Shown here: positions 45,150-56,217 of the stretch, piece after piece
Numbering within the stretch: position 1 is the stretch's first letter
How the letters are laid out: every line of letters begins with the position of its first letter
Notes under the pieces: model-generated
Told to the model about the DNA's origin: nothing
Seen by the model: only the letters and a program-made list of their open reading frames with translations
Database searches by the model: none
NCBI GenBank assembly: GCA_021234155.1
Contig: JAJEKV010000063.1
Coordinates: 6,695,710-6,759,709 of the forward strand
Length of the DNA stretch: 64,000 nt
Reading direction: 5' to 3'
Source: Isoetes taiwanensis
Lineage: Eukaryota > Streptophyta > Lycopodiopsida > Isoetales > Isoetaceae
Program-made: the position numbers and the translations under genes

Positions 45150-48050
45150 TGGAGGTTGCTCATGGCCTTGTCCATCTCCTTTCTTGGGATCTTGTGTGTG
45201 TTGTCTTTTGCAATGTGAGAACTTGGATATGACCATACCACACACTCCACCAATTCCCTCCTTTGAGGGTCAAGATAATTTGGCCTCCACTTCTTCTCCC
45301 AAAGAGTCAGCAGTATTGCTCCTTCAAGTTGCCCTTCTTGTGCCTCCCAATGGGCTCCCAATATTGAATTTGGAATCCGTGACGCAACTCCTCTTCATCG
45401 GGCATAGTGGTGGTGACATCGAGAGTGCCACCCCTAACCATATTGGACAGTCCTCATCATCGCCTTACTAGCACAAAGTATCCTTCCTTGATGTCCTCAA
45501 AGGGATCCCACTCGTGAAGATCAAACCACTTCGGCTTTGAGGCCTTACTTCCCACAAACCACTTGGGACCCAAGTGAGCATTCTTAGACGTGCTTGCACC
45601 TTGAGAACCCTCCCATCTTGACTCGGCAAGAACCCGCTCTTAGCTCCCTCCCACATGGTCGCTTCGGTTTCTAAGCATGTCACAACTTTCTCCCCAAAGA
45701 CTTGATTAGGGAGTCCATTTGATTTTTCTTAAGAGTGGAGGTGTGCTTTCCATTTCAACATCATCCCAAAGGCGTTATGTAATCCTTGATGCCCTTCACC
45801 AGCCATAGAGTCTTTGACTGCCTTGAAGGGAGAGGTAGTGGTTTTGGCTGCCCTTTAGGAATGAGAACTTCACCAAAGCAAAGCACCCCTTTGCCACAAC
45901 TCGATACCTTGTACAGGCATCCACAACTTGTCACCTGGTCTCCACTTATATTGCATGATTGGTATTCCATCCCTAACCCAAAACTTGAATTGAAGTGGCT
46001 TTGTGTGTCCTGTCAACTGGTCCTTGCCATCTAGCAAGTATCCTTCTACAAATGATTTCCAATCTGCAACCTCATCCATCAAGAAAGCCATTGGGTTGGG
46101 GTCAATGCAGCTCTCAAACACATCCATTAGTTCAGGGAGAGTGGTCACGTTTTCTCTCTTGAGCTTGGTGGAGAAAGTTCCAAAGAATCCATCTATATCA
46201 TCATGCGTATGCCCAACCATCATGAATCCCACTTTCACAACTTTGAATACTCCCACTACTGTCAAGTATGACATTGCCCCAAACATCCATCTATTCTTGT
46301 TTTCTTTCCAACAGTTGTCCAACCGAACACATAGCTCCTCGTAGTGATTTCTCAAGTAAGGGAAATCATCCCAAGTCCTCCTTGATTCACTAGACACCTT
46401 GGATGTGAGCTTTTTATCCGCCTTTGGTAACAAAGCGGTTGATCATCCATCAAAGCCTCAAAAATGGGTCTTTGAAGGGGAATACCTCCTCCCTTCTATC
46501 GATCCTTTCTCTAGTGTTCTCAAGCACTTGAAAATAGAGCTCACATGGAAGTTTGGATCATCTCTCCATAGATCAAGCACAAAATGACCATATGTTCCAG
46601 CCCATGACCATGTGTTAATACACCCGCCCGGACTTACTTTCATCCGAAAAAGCGTTTTGACAACGCTTGGGTAAAGGATCTAGCTTTGGCAAGAAAGTCT
46701 TGTGTTGGTCCATCTTATCATGAATTATACACAAAAATTTGTCCTACAGCATCTCGAAAAATGTTCTCCACCGCCAATACAACCGCTCTACATGATATTT
46801 GGTCCCTTTGGTGATCTCGCAAATTGCTCCCTAATTGCCATTCTTTCTTTCTCTATTGCAGTTGATGCAAGTGTATCCTTGAGTTGAATGCAAGTGTTGC
46901 ACTTTGAGAATGGCATGTGTTGTAGGACACTCACGTCCCAGAAGTGAGTGCTCCATAACTTGCTGAAATGTGATTGAGAAAGAGGCCTACCTCCAAAGTA
47001 GTTTCTAGGATGGAGTTGACCTCCTTAAGGCACTCCTTTTGGATATAGTGTTGTGGCAACACTCTTTGCACCACTACGCACACCGTGCTCGCTCACCTTC
47101 GACTTGTGGGGCATAGATTGAGACATGTATCTCACAAAGCTCTCAAGACCTGCAATGGCCTTTAGAGTATTTGCTCTAGGTTTCAAAGTGAGTGCATTAC
47201 CATGTTGGAACAAAGTGTGCCCTTTTCTAACCTGCTCCCCAAAGATTCAGAAAATGAAGACTTGCTCACCCCAAAGAATCCATCTCAATGCTCTCATACA
47301 TACCTTCATTCCCCTCAATTGATATAGCAACCGGCCCCCGTGTTTTCATCATAGCTGGAATTCCTACACAAGGAGTAAATGAAATTAATCCTATCTTTTT
47401 GAAGCTGTCCAATGTATTGGGACCTTATCCAAGACGAGGTCATCCACATTGTAATGCACTTGTGCAATCTAGGTTGCAACACTCTTGTCCCCTAATTGCC
47501 TCCGTGTTTTTTTGGTTGGTGCCATACTTTCCATCCTTTCTAAATATTTGTCACTTCTAGGCCTCTTGGGCACCTTTGGCTGCCTTTTATGAAAGACATA
47601 GCGTCTCTTCCTTGTGATCAAAGGATGCTCATCGACCACCAAATCTTCCACATGGCCTTGGGTGGGCCTTGGGGTGTGTAGTTCAAGAGGGCATTCTAGA
47701 GTATCACCATTCTTGTGTGTAATAAATCTAATTGGCCATCTCAAACCCGAGCTTGGGACTCCGGCAGCCCCGAGCACACAATGCAATCACTAGAGCTTCC
47801 CGGACATGATAGTATCAACTTCGATAAGAAGCTTCACAATGCCAACTCCAAGATGTTCATCTCCCCTCTCATCATTCACACTATCAAATGGATCAACTGC
47901 AGTTATTATGCCCTCTGCAAATACTGCCTGCAGTTTGCAAGGGTGCAACAAAAGGCAACCCATCCTCCTCCATTGGAGCCTAGGGCAATGGCCTCCTTTG
48001 GACTTCCCCTCGGCTCCATTTTACTCATCTCACATGCTCCCTGAATGAAA
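45150..48050 (-). pseudogene. Element 2 transposase-like gene (DUF7869 type)
   Basis: Reading leftward from about 48050: a frame-broken N-terminal part, RKRRYVFHKRQPKVPKRPRS (about 47600), AIAGLESFVRYMSQSMPHKS (about 47130), and FSKCNTCIQLKDTLAS near 46890. The core follows: FLCIIHDKMDQHKTFLPK near 46710, RLDNCWKENKNRWMF, and FMMVGHTHDDIDGFFGTFS near 46190. Then come VADWKSFVEGYLLDGKDQLT and a C-terminal region ending near 45150. Each motif has its partner in the element 1 transposase in the same order (for example HDKMDQAKT, LDNASGQNKNR, GHTHGDID). This shows common ancestry and marks the residues likely to be catalytic. Numerous frameshifts separate the pieces. Confidence 0.7.
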
Positions 48051-48320
48051 AAGCTCACATTAAAACCATATAGCCCCAAACACCACAAATATGACCATAT
48101 GAACCATATAAAACCATACAAACATATTAAATATAACCATATTAAATCACACAACCATATTAACTAAAATCATATAACCATATTAAAGCATACAACCACA
48201 CGCATTCTAAACCATATGTGAACATTGTAACCATATATACCATTGATACTATTCAACCATTGAAACCTTATTAAATACATAAGACAACATATATAAACAT
48301 ATAACCAACCCTTTCATATC
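48050..48320. repeat. AT-rich ACCATAT-type repeat
   Basis: Short degenerate repeats of (A)ACCATATTAA and ACCATATGAACC fill the start of the spacer between the divergent genes of element 2. No coding content. Confidence 0.7.
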
Positions 48321-48327
48321 TTGGCAT

Positions 48328-48484
48328 GGCCACGTGGCGCCTCTTCAGAGGTCTGAAAACCGCGGGCCACGTCCAAGAATCCGCGACCGCCACGTCATGG
48401 AGGGCATGGCCCACACGTGACAGAAGTATATTATTGCACTTTTACGAGGTTCGAGGGTGCAGCCAGAATTAACTGCACCCTCTT
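48328..48484 (+). promoter_or_regulatory. Probable shared promoter region with clustered ACGT boxes
   Basis: Four ACGT-core motifs lie within about 95 bp: GCCACGTGGC (a perfect palindromic G-box, near 48331), GGCCACGTCC, CGCCACGTCATGG and CACACGTGAC (near 48413). AGTATATTATTG follows near 48426, then a hairpin AGGGTGCAG/CTGCACCCT at 48458-48485. The block lies between the divergent transposase and ParB-methyltransferase genes, about 180 bp before the ATG at 48609. G-boxes are bound by plant bZIP and bHLH factors. Control of both genes from here is inference. Confidence 0.45.
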
Positions 48485-48608
48485 CCTCTCCCCCCGACCA
48501 TTCTTCCTCCCCTGTTTTCTCTGATCACTCTTCGAGCTCCCTGTTTCCTTAGGCGCCCGCTTTTACCGTCAAAGCGATCGATCAAACCGATTCGATTCCA
48601 GCCATCTT

Positions 48609-48890
48609 ATGACAATGCTTGGTCGACTGGGGGCAGACGCCCAAATTGAAGTTCTCGCCAAGTTCATTGTTCGAGCTTCTGCTTTGAAGAAAGTGAGGCC
48701 CTTTTTAGTGCTGCTTTTTAGTTTTCTGTAAGTCTTTTAGTGCATTTTTTCTTATATTCTGTTGTTAGAGGCTCTTATTAATCCCTGATACAATTTACAG
48801 CCCGACAAATCCTTATTCACGCTTTGTCAACGACTATACCCACATGGAATCGAAGTCGGAAGCCTCCTCCTCATCCAGCAAATCTTCCAG
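48609..48890 (+). pseudogene. Probable first two exons of the element 2 ParB-methyltransferase gene
   Basis: Exon 1 (48609-48692) gives MTMLGRLGADAQIEVLAKFI and eight more residues, then a GTGAGG donor. Exon 2 (48801-48890, after TTTACAG) gives PDKSLFTLCQRLYPHGIEVG and SLLLIQQIFQ, then GTATGT. Both exons have lengths divisible by three (84 and 90 nt) and stay in frame when joined, which is why I accept the ATG at 48609. No domain is recognised. How they connect to the 51470 exon over 2.5 kb of repeat-rich sequence is uncertain, and they could be a separate small gene. Confidence 0.4.
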
Positions 48891-49329
48891 GTATGTTTTT
48901 GTAATATCATACCCTTTTTTAATCTCATTTTTCTGTACTGTTCTCCACTTTTCTCTGTACTGTTCTCCACTTTTCTCTGTTTTCTCATTAATCTTAATAA
49001 TCTTTGTATTGTTTTCTGTTTTTTGTTATCTTTTTCTTGCTTGTGGTTGAATTGAATACATTGTACATGCACAAGTGAGAATAGTGGTTATAGTAGCAAG
49101 CAACCGAGAGAGAAATCATCAGAGACTGGTGTTAGGAAGTAAGATATTGCAGAGCATTAACAGAAAATAACTAGGAATGTCTTTCTCCCAAAGAAGAATT
49201 CGAAATAGGAATTGCTTCACAGAATCTCCATTTCTAACTCACAGCAAATCCACTGCAGGAGACATGCAGAAGGGAGTGGCGAGTTGAGAATACTTCAGCT
49301 TGCCAACAGTCAGGAAAGTACAGGCCTTC

Positions 49330-50596
49330 TTCTCGACTCGCGAGTCGAGAACTTCTCGACTTCATGGCGGCAGAAGAGGGAGTGTACACTGGATGCTATG
49401 GCAGGTTGAGGGATTCTCGACTTCATGACCGGGATTGCACAAATACCCAATGTCTTCACATTCTTTAGAACCTGCTTCAGCCTTCTCGACTTCGTGAGTC
49501 GAGAATGTGATACCACTGCCAATGGCTCTTTGTGCGGTCGCGGAGTGCCTCCACCCGGTCGAGCCACTCTCCTTCGAACCATGCTCGCCGAATATTGCGA
49601 AGAGGGGCTCGGGTTCTGGGTGGAGGCCTCGCGGCACAACAACTGAGCTGGCGGCTTTCTCGACTTCGTGAGTCGAGAAAACGCGGAAACTCGATTACTT
49701 TCGAGCTGGCTTTGCAGGCGGTCTCAACCACTCTCCTTCTATCTTCCTCGGACATTCGCGAGGGAAGTGGTTTTGGTAATCTCCGGGCCAACTCTTAGCA
49801 ACCCAATTCTCACGTGTGTGGTGGCGTTGGCCTCTACCCAATCAAAGACCGTCTCCTTTGAACCATCTTAGTAGAATATTGCGAAGGGATGGGCTACGAT
49901 TGGGTGGAGGCCTCGGCGGCTAACCTGAAGTTGCTGGCTGCTTTCTTGACTCCGTGAGTCGAAAGCGCGAGGCTCTAGTGCACTCTAGAGCTGGCTGCGC
50001 GGGCGATCTTAAACACTCTCTTCTATCTTCCTCGGACATTGCGAAGGGAAGTGTTTTTCTTGTCTGGGGCCAACTCTTAGCAACCCAATTCTCCTATGTG
50101 TGGTCGCGAGAATGCATGCATTCCACCGAGCTTCTTTGTATGCATTCTCGGCTCGCATGATGGGGAATGCCTTACCCAACCCGGCACTCCATGTGTACTA
50201 ACGGAGTTACGGATGGTTAAAGGCATTCTCGACTTTTGCGAAAAAGAATGTAGACAGAAACCAAGCATTCTCACTTCGCAAGTCGAGAATCCCGCCCGAC
50301 CAATTCTCACAGTATGCGGTAGCGGTGGCCTCGACCCAGTCAGAGTCACTCTCCTTCGAACCATCTTCGTCCGAATAGTGCGAAGGGGAGGGGCTCGGAC
50401 TGGGTGGAGGCCTCTACAACTAATCACAGGGGAAACCCAGAGGAAGCCAAGGCTTGCATTCTCTACAAGTACTGCACTTTCTATTCTCTTTTTTTTAGTC
50501 CCAAGTGCCTCTAGCCTGTCTGAGCCACTCTCCTTCGAACCATCTTCCTCGAATATTGCGAAGAGGAGTGGTTCGGACAGGGTGGAGGCCCCTCCG
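49330..50596. repeat. Element-2 palindromes alternating with four ~90-nt hairpins
   Basis: A perfect 22-bp palindrome (arm TTCTCGACTCG) is at 49330-49351. Degenerate versions lie near 49366, 49485, 49656, 49945, 50228 and 50268. Between them lie four copies of a longer hairpin at about 49545-49635, 49828-49918, 50327-50412 and 50507-50596. Each has GCCTC(C/T)ACCC..GTC..(C)CACTCTCCTTCG facing CGAAG(A/G)GG..TGGGTGGAGGC around an AACCATCTTCSTCGAATATTG-like loop. The arms keep complementarity although their sequences differ between copies. The block lies between the first exons and the ParB-like exons, presumably in an intron. 50600-51465 shows no feature I can name. Confidence 0.75.
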
Positions 50597-51469
50597 ACTA
50601 ACTACAAGAGGATGCATTTGAACCGCATCTCCTGGGCCTTAGTCCTAGCCTGATCTATGTACAACATTCCAAGTAAACAGTCCATGGAAAAACAGACCTA
50701 TAACGGAACTGTTCTTTACCCCCGATCCAATGTTTCCTTGCCGAGCATCTCTCAACCTAGAGAGTAAATCATCTCGGCTGCGAGAAATGCTGGACAAGGA
50801 AACACTGAATCCGTCGAGCTTATCAGCAGTTCCATTATTTAAACACATACGGCATGTTCTACAAGCGAAATAACATAGGCATCTCTGAAACTCACCTCTT
50901 CACGCAGTAATTCCTTGGGCCACTGTATCACGGATCCCGCAGCCTCACCCAGAGTCTTTGCTTCTTCGTTTGTCTCTTCAAGAGTGTATTCGTGATCTAT
51001 TACTGTATCATCGCTGCGATTCTCGCGTATCCCCTTTCCATGGCGCCGCAGTGTAGAGTTCCGGTGTCTGGCAGCTCCTCTCCGCTTCCTACCTTAGCTC
51101 CGTGCTCATCGATCAATTCAACTGCTTGCAATAGGACGCGCGGTCAGGAAAAACACACATATGCAAGGCGCTATTAGCAGCTTACCGCGTCGCGGCGCCA
51201 TTCCGGAAGTCGCTAACAGTCGATGATCCCCTCCGACCTCGAGTTCCCCAATGCCGCAGGGAAGATAAACTACGCTCCACTCACTTAGTCCCTTGATGTG
51301 ATTCAATTTCGAAATAGTGTTTGGGCGGGCTAAAGCCGACCGTGCTGTACCCTTAGCCCGCTTTTTTTCATAAATGATTGCATGTCCTTAACTTCAAATT
51401 AAAGAACACGCCCGATCTTTTTTACATGCAGTCCTAAAACTCACAACGCGCGGAGGAAACTTAATTTAC

Positions 51470-52795
51470 AGAGTCGTCCGAAGAGGATGAGAGGGCATAT
51501 AGAAATGACTCCGTCCAAGAAGCGAGGCGCCGGAGGGGATGCTTACGCAAAAAGAAGAAGAAGAAGACAAACACCCCAGGTGAGCTCTGAGGTTTTTCTT
51601 TTGTCGGAATACCTTAACTGATCCATCCGTTCTTCTTGCAGCATTCACCTCGGACTCACTGGTGATCACTGGCCGAACTCCATTCTTCGTCATCGAGGGA
51701 CTGGAGACAGAGCTTCTTGAAACAGCGGCAGATTCTTGGTGGTATGTCGAGGTATCGACAAGTGGGAAGGAGAAAGATCTGTTTACACCAAAGGGACAAG
51801 AAGAGCTCCCGAGACAAGTACAAGAAAATCGGTGTTGTGCTCTCCGTCTCTCGCCCGGTCGATTCAAGCATTTAACACTACATGTCGAGGACTGCCAGAA
51901 GAGTAAGTTCTATCGCACCAAAAAATTAGCAGTTTCAAATTATTCTCACTCTTCCATGAGCAAGGCTAAGGGCACCGAAAAAAGGCCGGCGCCTTTAAAT
52001 TGTCAGAACCTTGGGTGGAAGGATCTGGAAGGGATGAAGGAGGCCGGAACCCTAACATCCAGGGAGCTTGGTATGGAGATTTCCAGAGTCAGGGAAAAAC
52101 TGTTCAATACGGGGAGCTTCACTTCTACTGTGCTGAAGACTCTACAACACTCTGCAGTGGGGAATGTTGTGGTTCATACACAAAAAGTCCACCAAAAACA
52201 AAGATGGGGATGATGACACCACACGGGGAGGAGTCGGATGACGAAGGAGACGAAAGATATGGTCGACTCCCCAAACCTCGATCCGGATGATCGATCGATC
52301 AGGATTTCTCAGAGAGGGGCACAGAAAATGGAGCGTCTAGCTCAGTATTATCCGTTGGGAATATCACACAAGCTGCTGCTGGACATTAGACGGCTGAAGG
52401 TTTGCACGGGAGATGCCGTCTTGTTCAACCACAGGGAATTTAATCCAGCACACATGCTGGAGATTCTGAACCTGATGGTGCGACATCCTGTTGCAGATCC
52501 AATGCCTGCGGATGTCATACCTTTTAGCAGTCGACAATGAGTTGTTCACCGAAGTCCGAGGAAGATCTGAAGGGAAAAGACGTCCGGTTCTGGGTTGTAG
52601 ACGGTCAGCATTCAGTTAGGGCGGCTCAAGTATTGCAGACGGAGAAGGAGGTGCCGCAAAGGATCAAGGATAGATATGCCAAGCGAGAGTGCAGAGTTCT
52701 TTCGGCGGAGACGCGCCCGAACCGAACCGCCAGCGGCGGTAGCCACTGCCCGAACACAATAGCGGCGGAAAGTGCCGCCTACGTAAGGTAAATAA
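51470..52795 (+). pseudogene. Element 2 ParB-like domain exons
   Basis: Exon 51470-51579 (TTTACAG before, GGTGAGC after) gives ESSEEDERAYRNDS and a basic run RRRRGCLRKKKKKK, a likely nuclear signal. The next exon starts at 51642 after TTGCAG (FTSDSLVITGRTPFFVIEGL). After a frame change near 52220 it reads ISQRGAQKMERLAQYYPLG, LFNHREFNPAHMLEIL and VADPMPADVIPF. After another shift at 52540 it reads DVRFWVVDGQHSVRAAQVLQ and KRECRVLSAE. FWVVDGQHSVRAA is a textbook ParB/sulfiredoxin-fold motif. ParB-family proteins bind palindromic DNA, act as CTP-dependent clamps or have nuclease activity; which applies here is unknown. The exon ends with GTAAATAAC at about 52793. The homologous exon of element 1 is at 7869-9482. 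Confidence 0.65.
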
Positions 52796-52812
52796 CTCTC
52801 GGAATCTTTCCA

Positions 52813-53085
52813 TTTGGACTTCGCGAAGTCGAGAAAGCCCCCATCCTAACATTTGCCGATTATCATCGGGTTTCGACTTCGCGAGTCGAAAGCCCTGAGT
52901 AACACGTAAAGTCAAAGGATGTGGAGCTTTTTCGACTTCGCGAAGTCGAGAAAACCCTTAGCCAAAGGCGTGGGTAATGCAGAAAATCAAAGGATGCGCG
53001 AGCTTTCGACTTCGCGAGTCGAGAAACCCGAGAAGTAAAAGAAAATTAGACATTCAAGGGACTTTCTCGACTCGCGAGTCGAGAA
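52813..53085. repeat. Element-2 palindromes in the intron after the ParB-like exon
   Basis: Five sites occur at intervals of about 55-75 bp: near 52813 and 52929 with arms GACTTCG/CGAAGTC, near 52870 and 53004 as TTTCGACTTCGCGAGTCGA variants, and a perfect copy at 53064-53085. They fill the intron following the ParB-like exon, the same place as the 73-bp array of element 1. Confidence 0.85.
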
Positions 53086-53129
53086 AACCCGGGGCTACTA
53101 TTTACTGTTTATTCCTGGGTGTTTGTAGA

Positions 53130-54772
53130 TACTTTCATGCTCTGACATTGGTACATTGTCTGAATGCAGCCCTTATCCTGACCAGGATCATACACGCTAG
53201 GCAACAAAGGAAAGCATTGGGTTGTCCTCGGCGTCCCTAAAGGAAAACAGGGGCTCCCTGGATAAGTGGAAGACCTTTGAGAAACTATGCAGATATGTTC
53301 TGCTGGAGGGACAGGAAGATGACGAGGGAGAGGAAGAAGAGGAGAAGAAGAAGAGAACACCAAGGAAAGGCAGGGAGTCTCTCTCAGACCAATACGACCT
53401 CATTCTTAGCACTGAGGCGGTCTGGGAGAAATGGACCACATATGGGCTCAATGGACAAGAGGCAAGTCAAGGACAAGAACGGAGAATTTCCAAGCGAGGC
53501 CCGACCCCAAGTTGTTTGACAAGCAGTTCATGAAGAGGATACGGGGGCCTCACGGACAAAGAAACGCTTGACCTACAAGGCAAAATCTTGGAGGGAACAA
53601 TCCTGCTGAGGAAGACCAGGAGTTCTAAATTGCAGGACGCAAAGGATTATGCCACAGTCCTAAAGCGACAGCGTGCGTTAGAAGAAGGCATCACGGAGTT
53701 CTGCAACGTTGCATCTAATGAATACCATGATTTTGATTATTACAAGGAAAAGGCTGCCCTTGATGAGGAAGACATGAAGGAATTGAACCGTCTATGTCAA
53801 CCCTACATCAACACCAAGCTGAAGCGTAACGTCAAAACCCTTCCTTTCCCTGAACGTGCTATGGCAATTCGAAAGGAAGCTTGGATTCGGGGTGGTCCCA
53901 TTTAAGGCAGACGATAGCTCCCCCCCATTTCTGGTTACTTTGGGACACAAGGGATTTGGTGGTGCAGGCGGCACTGGACCCGTGGCACTATTTGCCATCA
54001 ATATGATCGAAGACCCCACCCTTTTTTATGACAAAGCTGACATAGAGCAGTGGTACAAGACGTGTCTGGACATGACCGACCTGGATACTTTCAGTTTCCT
54101 TGTCTTTTGCATGCCGGGCAATCAAACAACCGGCTTGTCTCCCAATGGGCAAACCGATATTAACTTCACCAACAAGATCATGCACTCCATATACGAACTT
54201 GATCATGAGTGCAGACTTGGCTTGCCGAAGGCACCAAGCTTTGCCAACATAGTTTTGGTTTTGATTTCAAGATCGGCGGTCGACCTGGATAAGTGGTGGT
54301 CTAGCGAGCATCATTATCTCGACAAGTTCATGATCTCTCAAGAGCAGATGGAACCCCTGGAAGGGGGGGCAGGTTTATGGAGGATGTTCCATCGATGGAC
54401 AAGGTCGGCCAAGGATGGTGCGACCGGTCCTATACATAGAATTCCTATCCGCCAAGAGTTATCAAGTACTTCATAACCAAATTTGGTCGAGGAAGATCAA
54501 ATTGTATGCGAGTGGTACATGAATGGCCTGTTCTCTCAGGGGGCTATGCTGTTTGGAATGAAACCTATATCCGTGGTTGGAAATAAGGACATGGTTGAAA
54601 CCATTCAGTCATACCTGGATCTGCTTCATGAGCATTTCAAGGGGAGGAAGACAAATGGAAGCAGTAAAGACGACGAGGACGAGGGAGACAAACCTGACGG
54701 AGACGAGGATGTCGAAGGATTGGACCAGAATGCTGCCGAAAACATTATTGAAAACCTGAGATTGAGGTGAGT
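53130..54772 (+). pseudogene. Element 2 methyltransferase-like domain
   Basis: After linker helices (AALILTRIIHARQQRKALG; WKTFEKLCRYVLLEGQEDDE with an acidic and then basic run; LQDAKDYATVLKRQRALEEG) the frame changes near 53880 to FGVVPFKADDSSPPFLVTLG and GGTGPVALFAINMIEDP, TLFYDKADIEQWYKTCLDMT, FSFLVFCMPGNQ. MIEDPTLFYDK..QW recalls motif IV (DPPY/W) of amino-methyltransferases. After a stop at 54476 the sequence continues EEDQIVCEWYMNGLFSQGAM and FG, the counterpart of VLDFFSGGSFSRAAM in element 1 but with a ruined motif I. An acidic tail (SKDDEDEGDKPDGDEDVEG) and a stop at 54770 end it. A beta-class fold is inferred from motif order; this copy is inactive. The name rests mainly on the element 1 motif I. 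Confidence 0.5.
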
Positions 54773-54792
54773 TTACTTTGCTCTAACGGTGT

Positions 54793-54868
54793 TTCTCGAC
54801 TCGCGAGTCGAGAAAACTCGTTTCCTTTCAATACCTTTTCTTGTCATTCTCGACTCGCGAGTCGAGAA
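54793..54868. repeat. Two perfect element-2 palindromes between methyltransferase and HAD genes
   Basis: Perfect 22-bp palindromes (arm TTCTCGACTCG) at 54793-54814 and 54847-54868, each followed by AACTCGTTTCCTTTC. They stand 54 bp apart in the 160-bp gap between the methyltransferase stop and the HAD ATG. Confidence 0.95.
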
Positions 54869-54938
54869 AACTCGTTTCCTTTCTGACAGATGTCATCATT
54901 TCAGGGAATTCCAGCTCAACGAGTCCGGATCATTGTCA

Positions 54939-55740
54939 ATGGATTCCAACGGTTCACGTCGCGAGGAGAATGAGAATGAAAATCCAGAGCAAGACAGACG
55001 CTCCGCGGCCGGAAAAGAACACGAAAAGTTAATGATCCCATTTGGATCCCGATGAACCGGAAATATGGTCAGAGCCAAACTCCAACTGGGATCCAGCTGG
55101 TCCCACCAAGCTTGTAATATTTGACGTCAATGGAGTATTAGCTGCAGTATACCACGACAAAGACGTCCCCGAGATTAACACCTCGCAGATCCCAGTGAAA
55201 ACAGAGCATAAAATAGTGTATCCGAGGCCCAGAGCTAAGGAAATTATTGATCGTGCCCGCACGGATTCGGTGGGCATATGGTCTTGTATGGCAAAGAAAA
55301 ATATTGTCAATGTTCTTGGTGTTCTCGGCATTTCAGTTTTGAAGTTCAAGTTCGTTTGGGGAAACGAAAGGGTCGAGCATGTGAAGGACCTCGATCCAGC
55401 CATCACAAAGGGAAGCCTATAATGGTGAAAAGGCTGGGCCGGTGTTTATGAGCAATTCCGGGACTTTGGCAAACACAACACGCTGATCATAGACTTACTC
55501 CGCCTACAAGTGCTATCATAACGCAAAAATACAATCATTGCTAAGCCATATCGACGACCAAGAATATGAGACAGATAGGTGGTTGTCCTTCGGACTCTGC
55601 CTCTGTCTTGGCGGAATCCCTCTTTGCCATTCTTGTCGCCCGATGTGCTTACGAACTATCCGAGCCTCACGGCCCGATCCGTAGAGAGCAAGATCATGAA
55701 AGCTATGGACGACAAATACTTTGGTGAACAAGAAGAGTGA
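54939..55740 (+). pseudogene. Element 2 FCP1-like HAD phosphatase
   Basis: The ATG at 54939 opens MDSNGSRREENENENPEQDR. After a frame change near 55035 come LDPDEPEIWSEPNSNWDPAG and TKLVIFDVNGVLAAVYH. KLVIFDVNGVL is the catalytic DxNxV-type motif I that plant FCP1-homology (NLI-interacting factor-like) HAD proteins carry. RPRAKEIIDRARTDSVGIWS and CMAKKNI is the usual motif II region. FVWGNERVEHVKDLDPAITK, KPIMVKRLG, QFRDFGKHNTLIID and then, after frameshifts, SAYKCYHNAKIQSLLSHIDD give the remaining motifs. Family members dephosphorylate protein Ser or Thr, for example the RNA polymerase II tail; many plant ones are uncharacterised. Three or more frameshifts make this copy dead. It ends with KYFGEQEE and a stop at 55740. 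Confidence 0.65.
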
Positions 55741-55843
55741 CCCCTTTTCGGATAGTCAAATTGTGTGAATATTGTAATCGAACGTGAACACATGTATTGA
55801 CCATTTTGTAATGAATATACTTGTATATTGAGTTTTTAAATGC

Positions 55844-56093
55844 CTTTCTCGACTCACGAGTCGAAAGGCATGCTTGTCGTGTTGATGAAATGCTTGTACA
55901 ATCTATTATGATAATGCTTGTACATTGGGTTTCCTGGGACTTTCTCGACTCGCGAGTCGAGAAAGGCATGCTAGTTGTCTCGTTGACAAAAGCATTTGTA
56001 TGCTTCCGTGTGTGATTGGATGCAACCATATTCTAATGAGAATGGTTGTACTTTGACTTTTATGGGCCTTTCTCATTTCGAAGTCGAGAAAGA
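55844..56093. repeat. Element-2 palindromes downstream of the HAD gene
   Basis: A near-perfect copy lies at about 55844-55867 (one arm changed to CTCACGAG), a perfect one at 55942-55963 and a degenerate one at about 56070-56093. They are separated by a related spacer (GGCATGCTTGTCGTGTTGATG and GGCATGCTAGTTGTCTCGTTG, split phrases GGCATGCT and GTTGA). A half site with TTCTCGACTCGCGAA is at about 56848. Confidence 0.85.
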
Positions 56094-56217
56094 CACTACT
56101 TCCCACGCCATTGGATGCAGGTTGTATGGAATGAATGTTCTCCGTTGTAATTTGATTTCAACGTTCTTTTCTACGTTTTGACTAATGACACCGTAATTGT
56201 TAATCATACTCTCCTTG

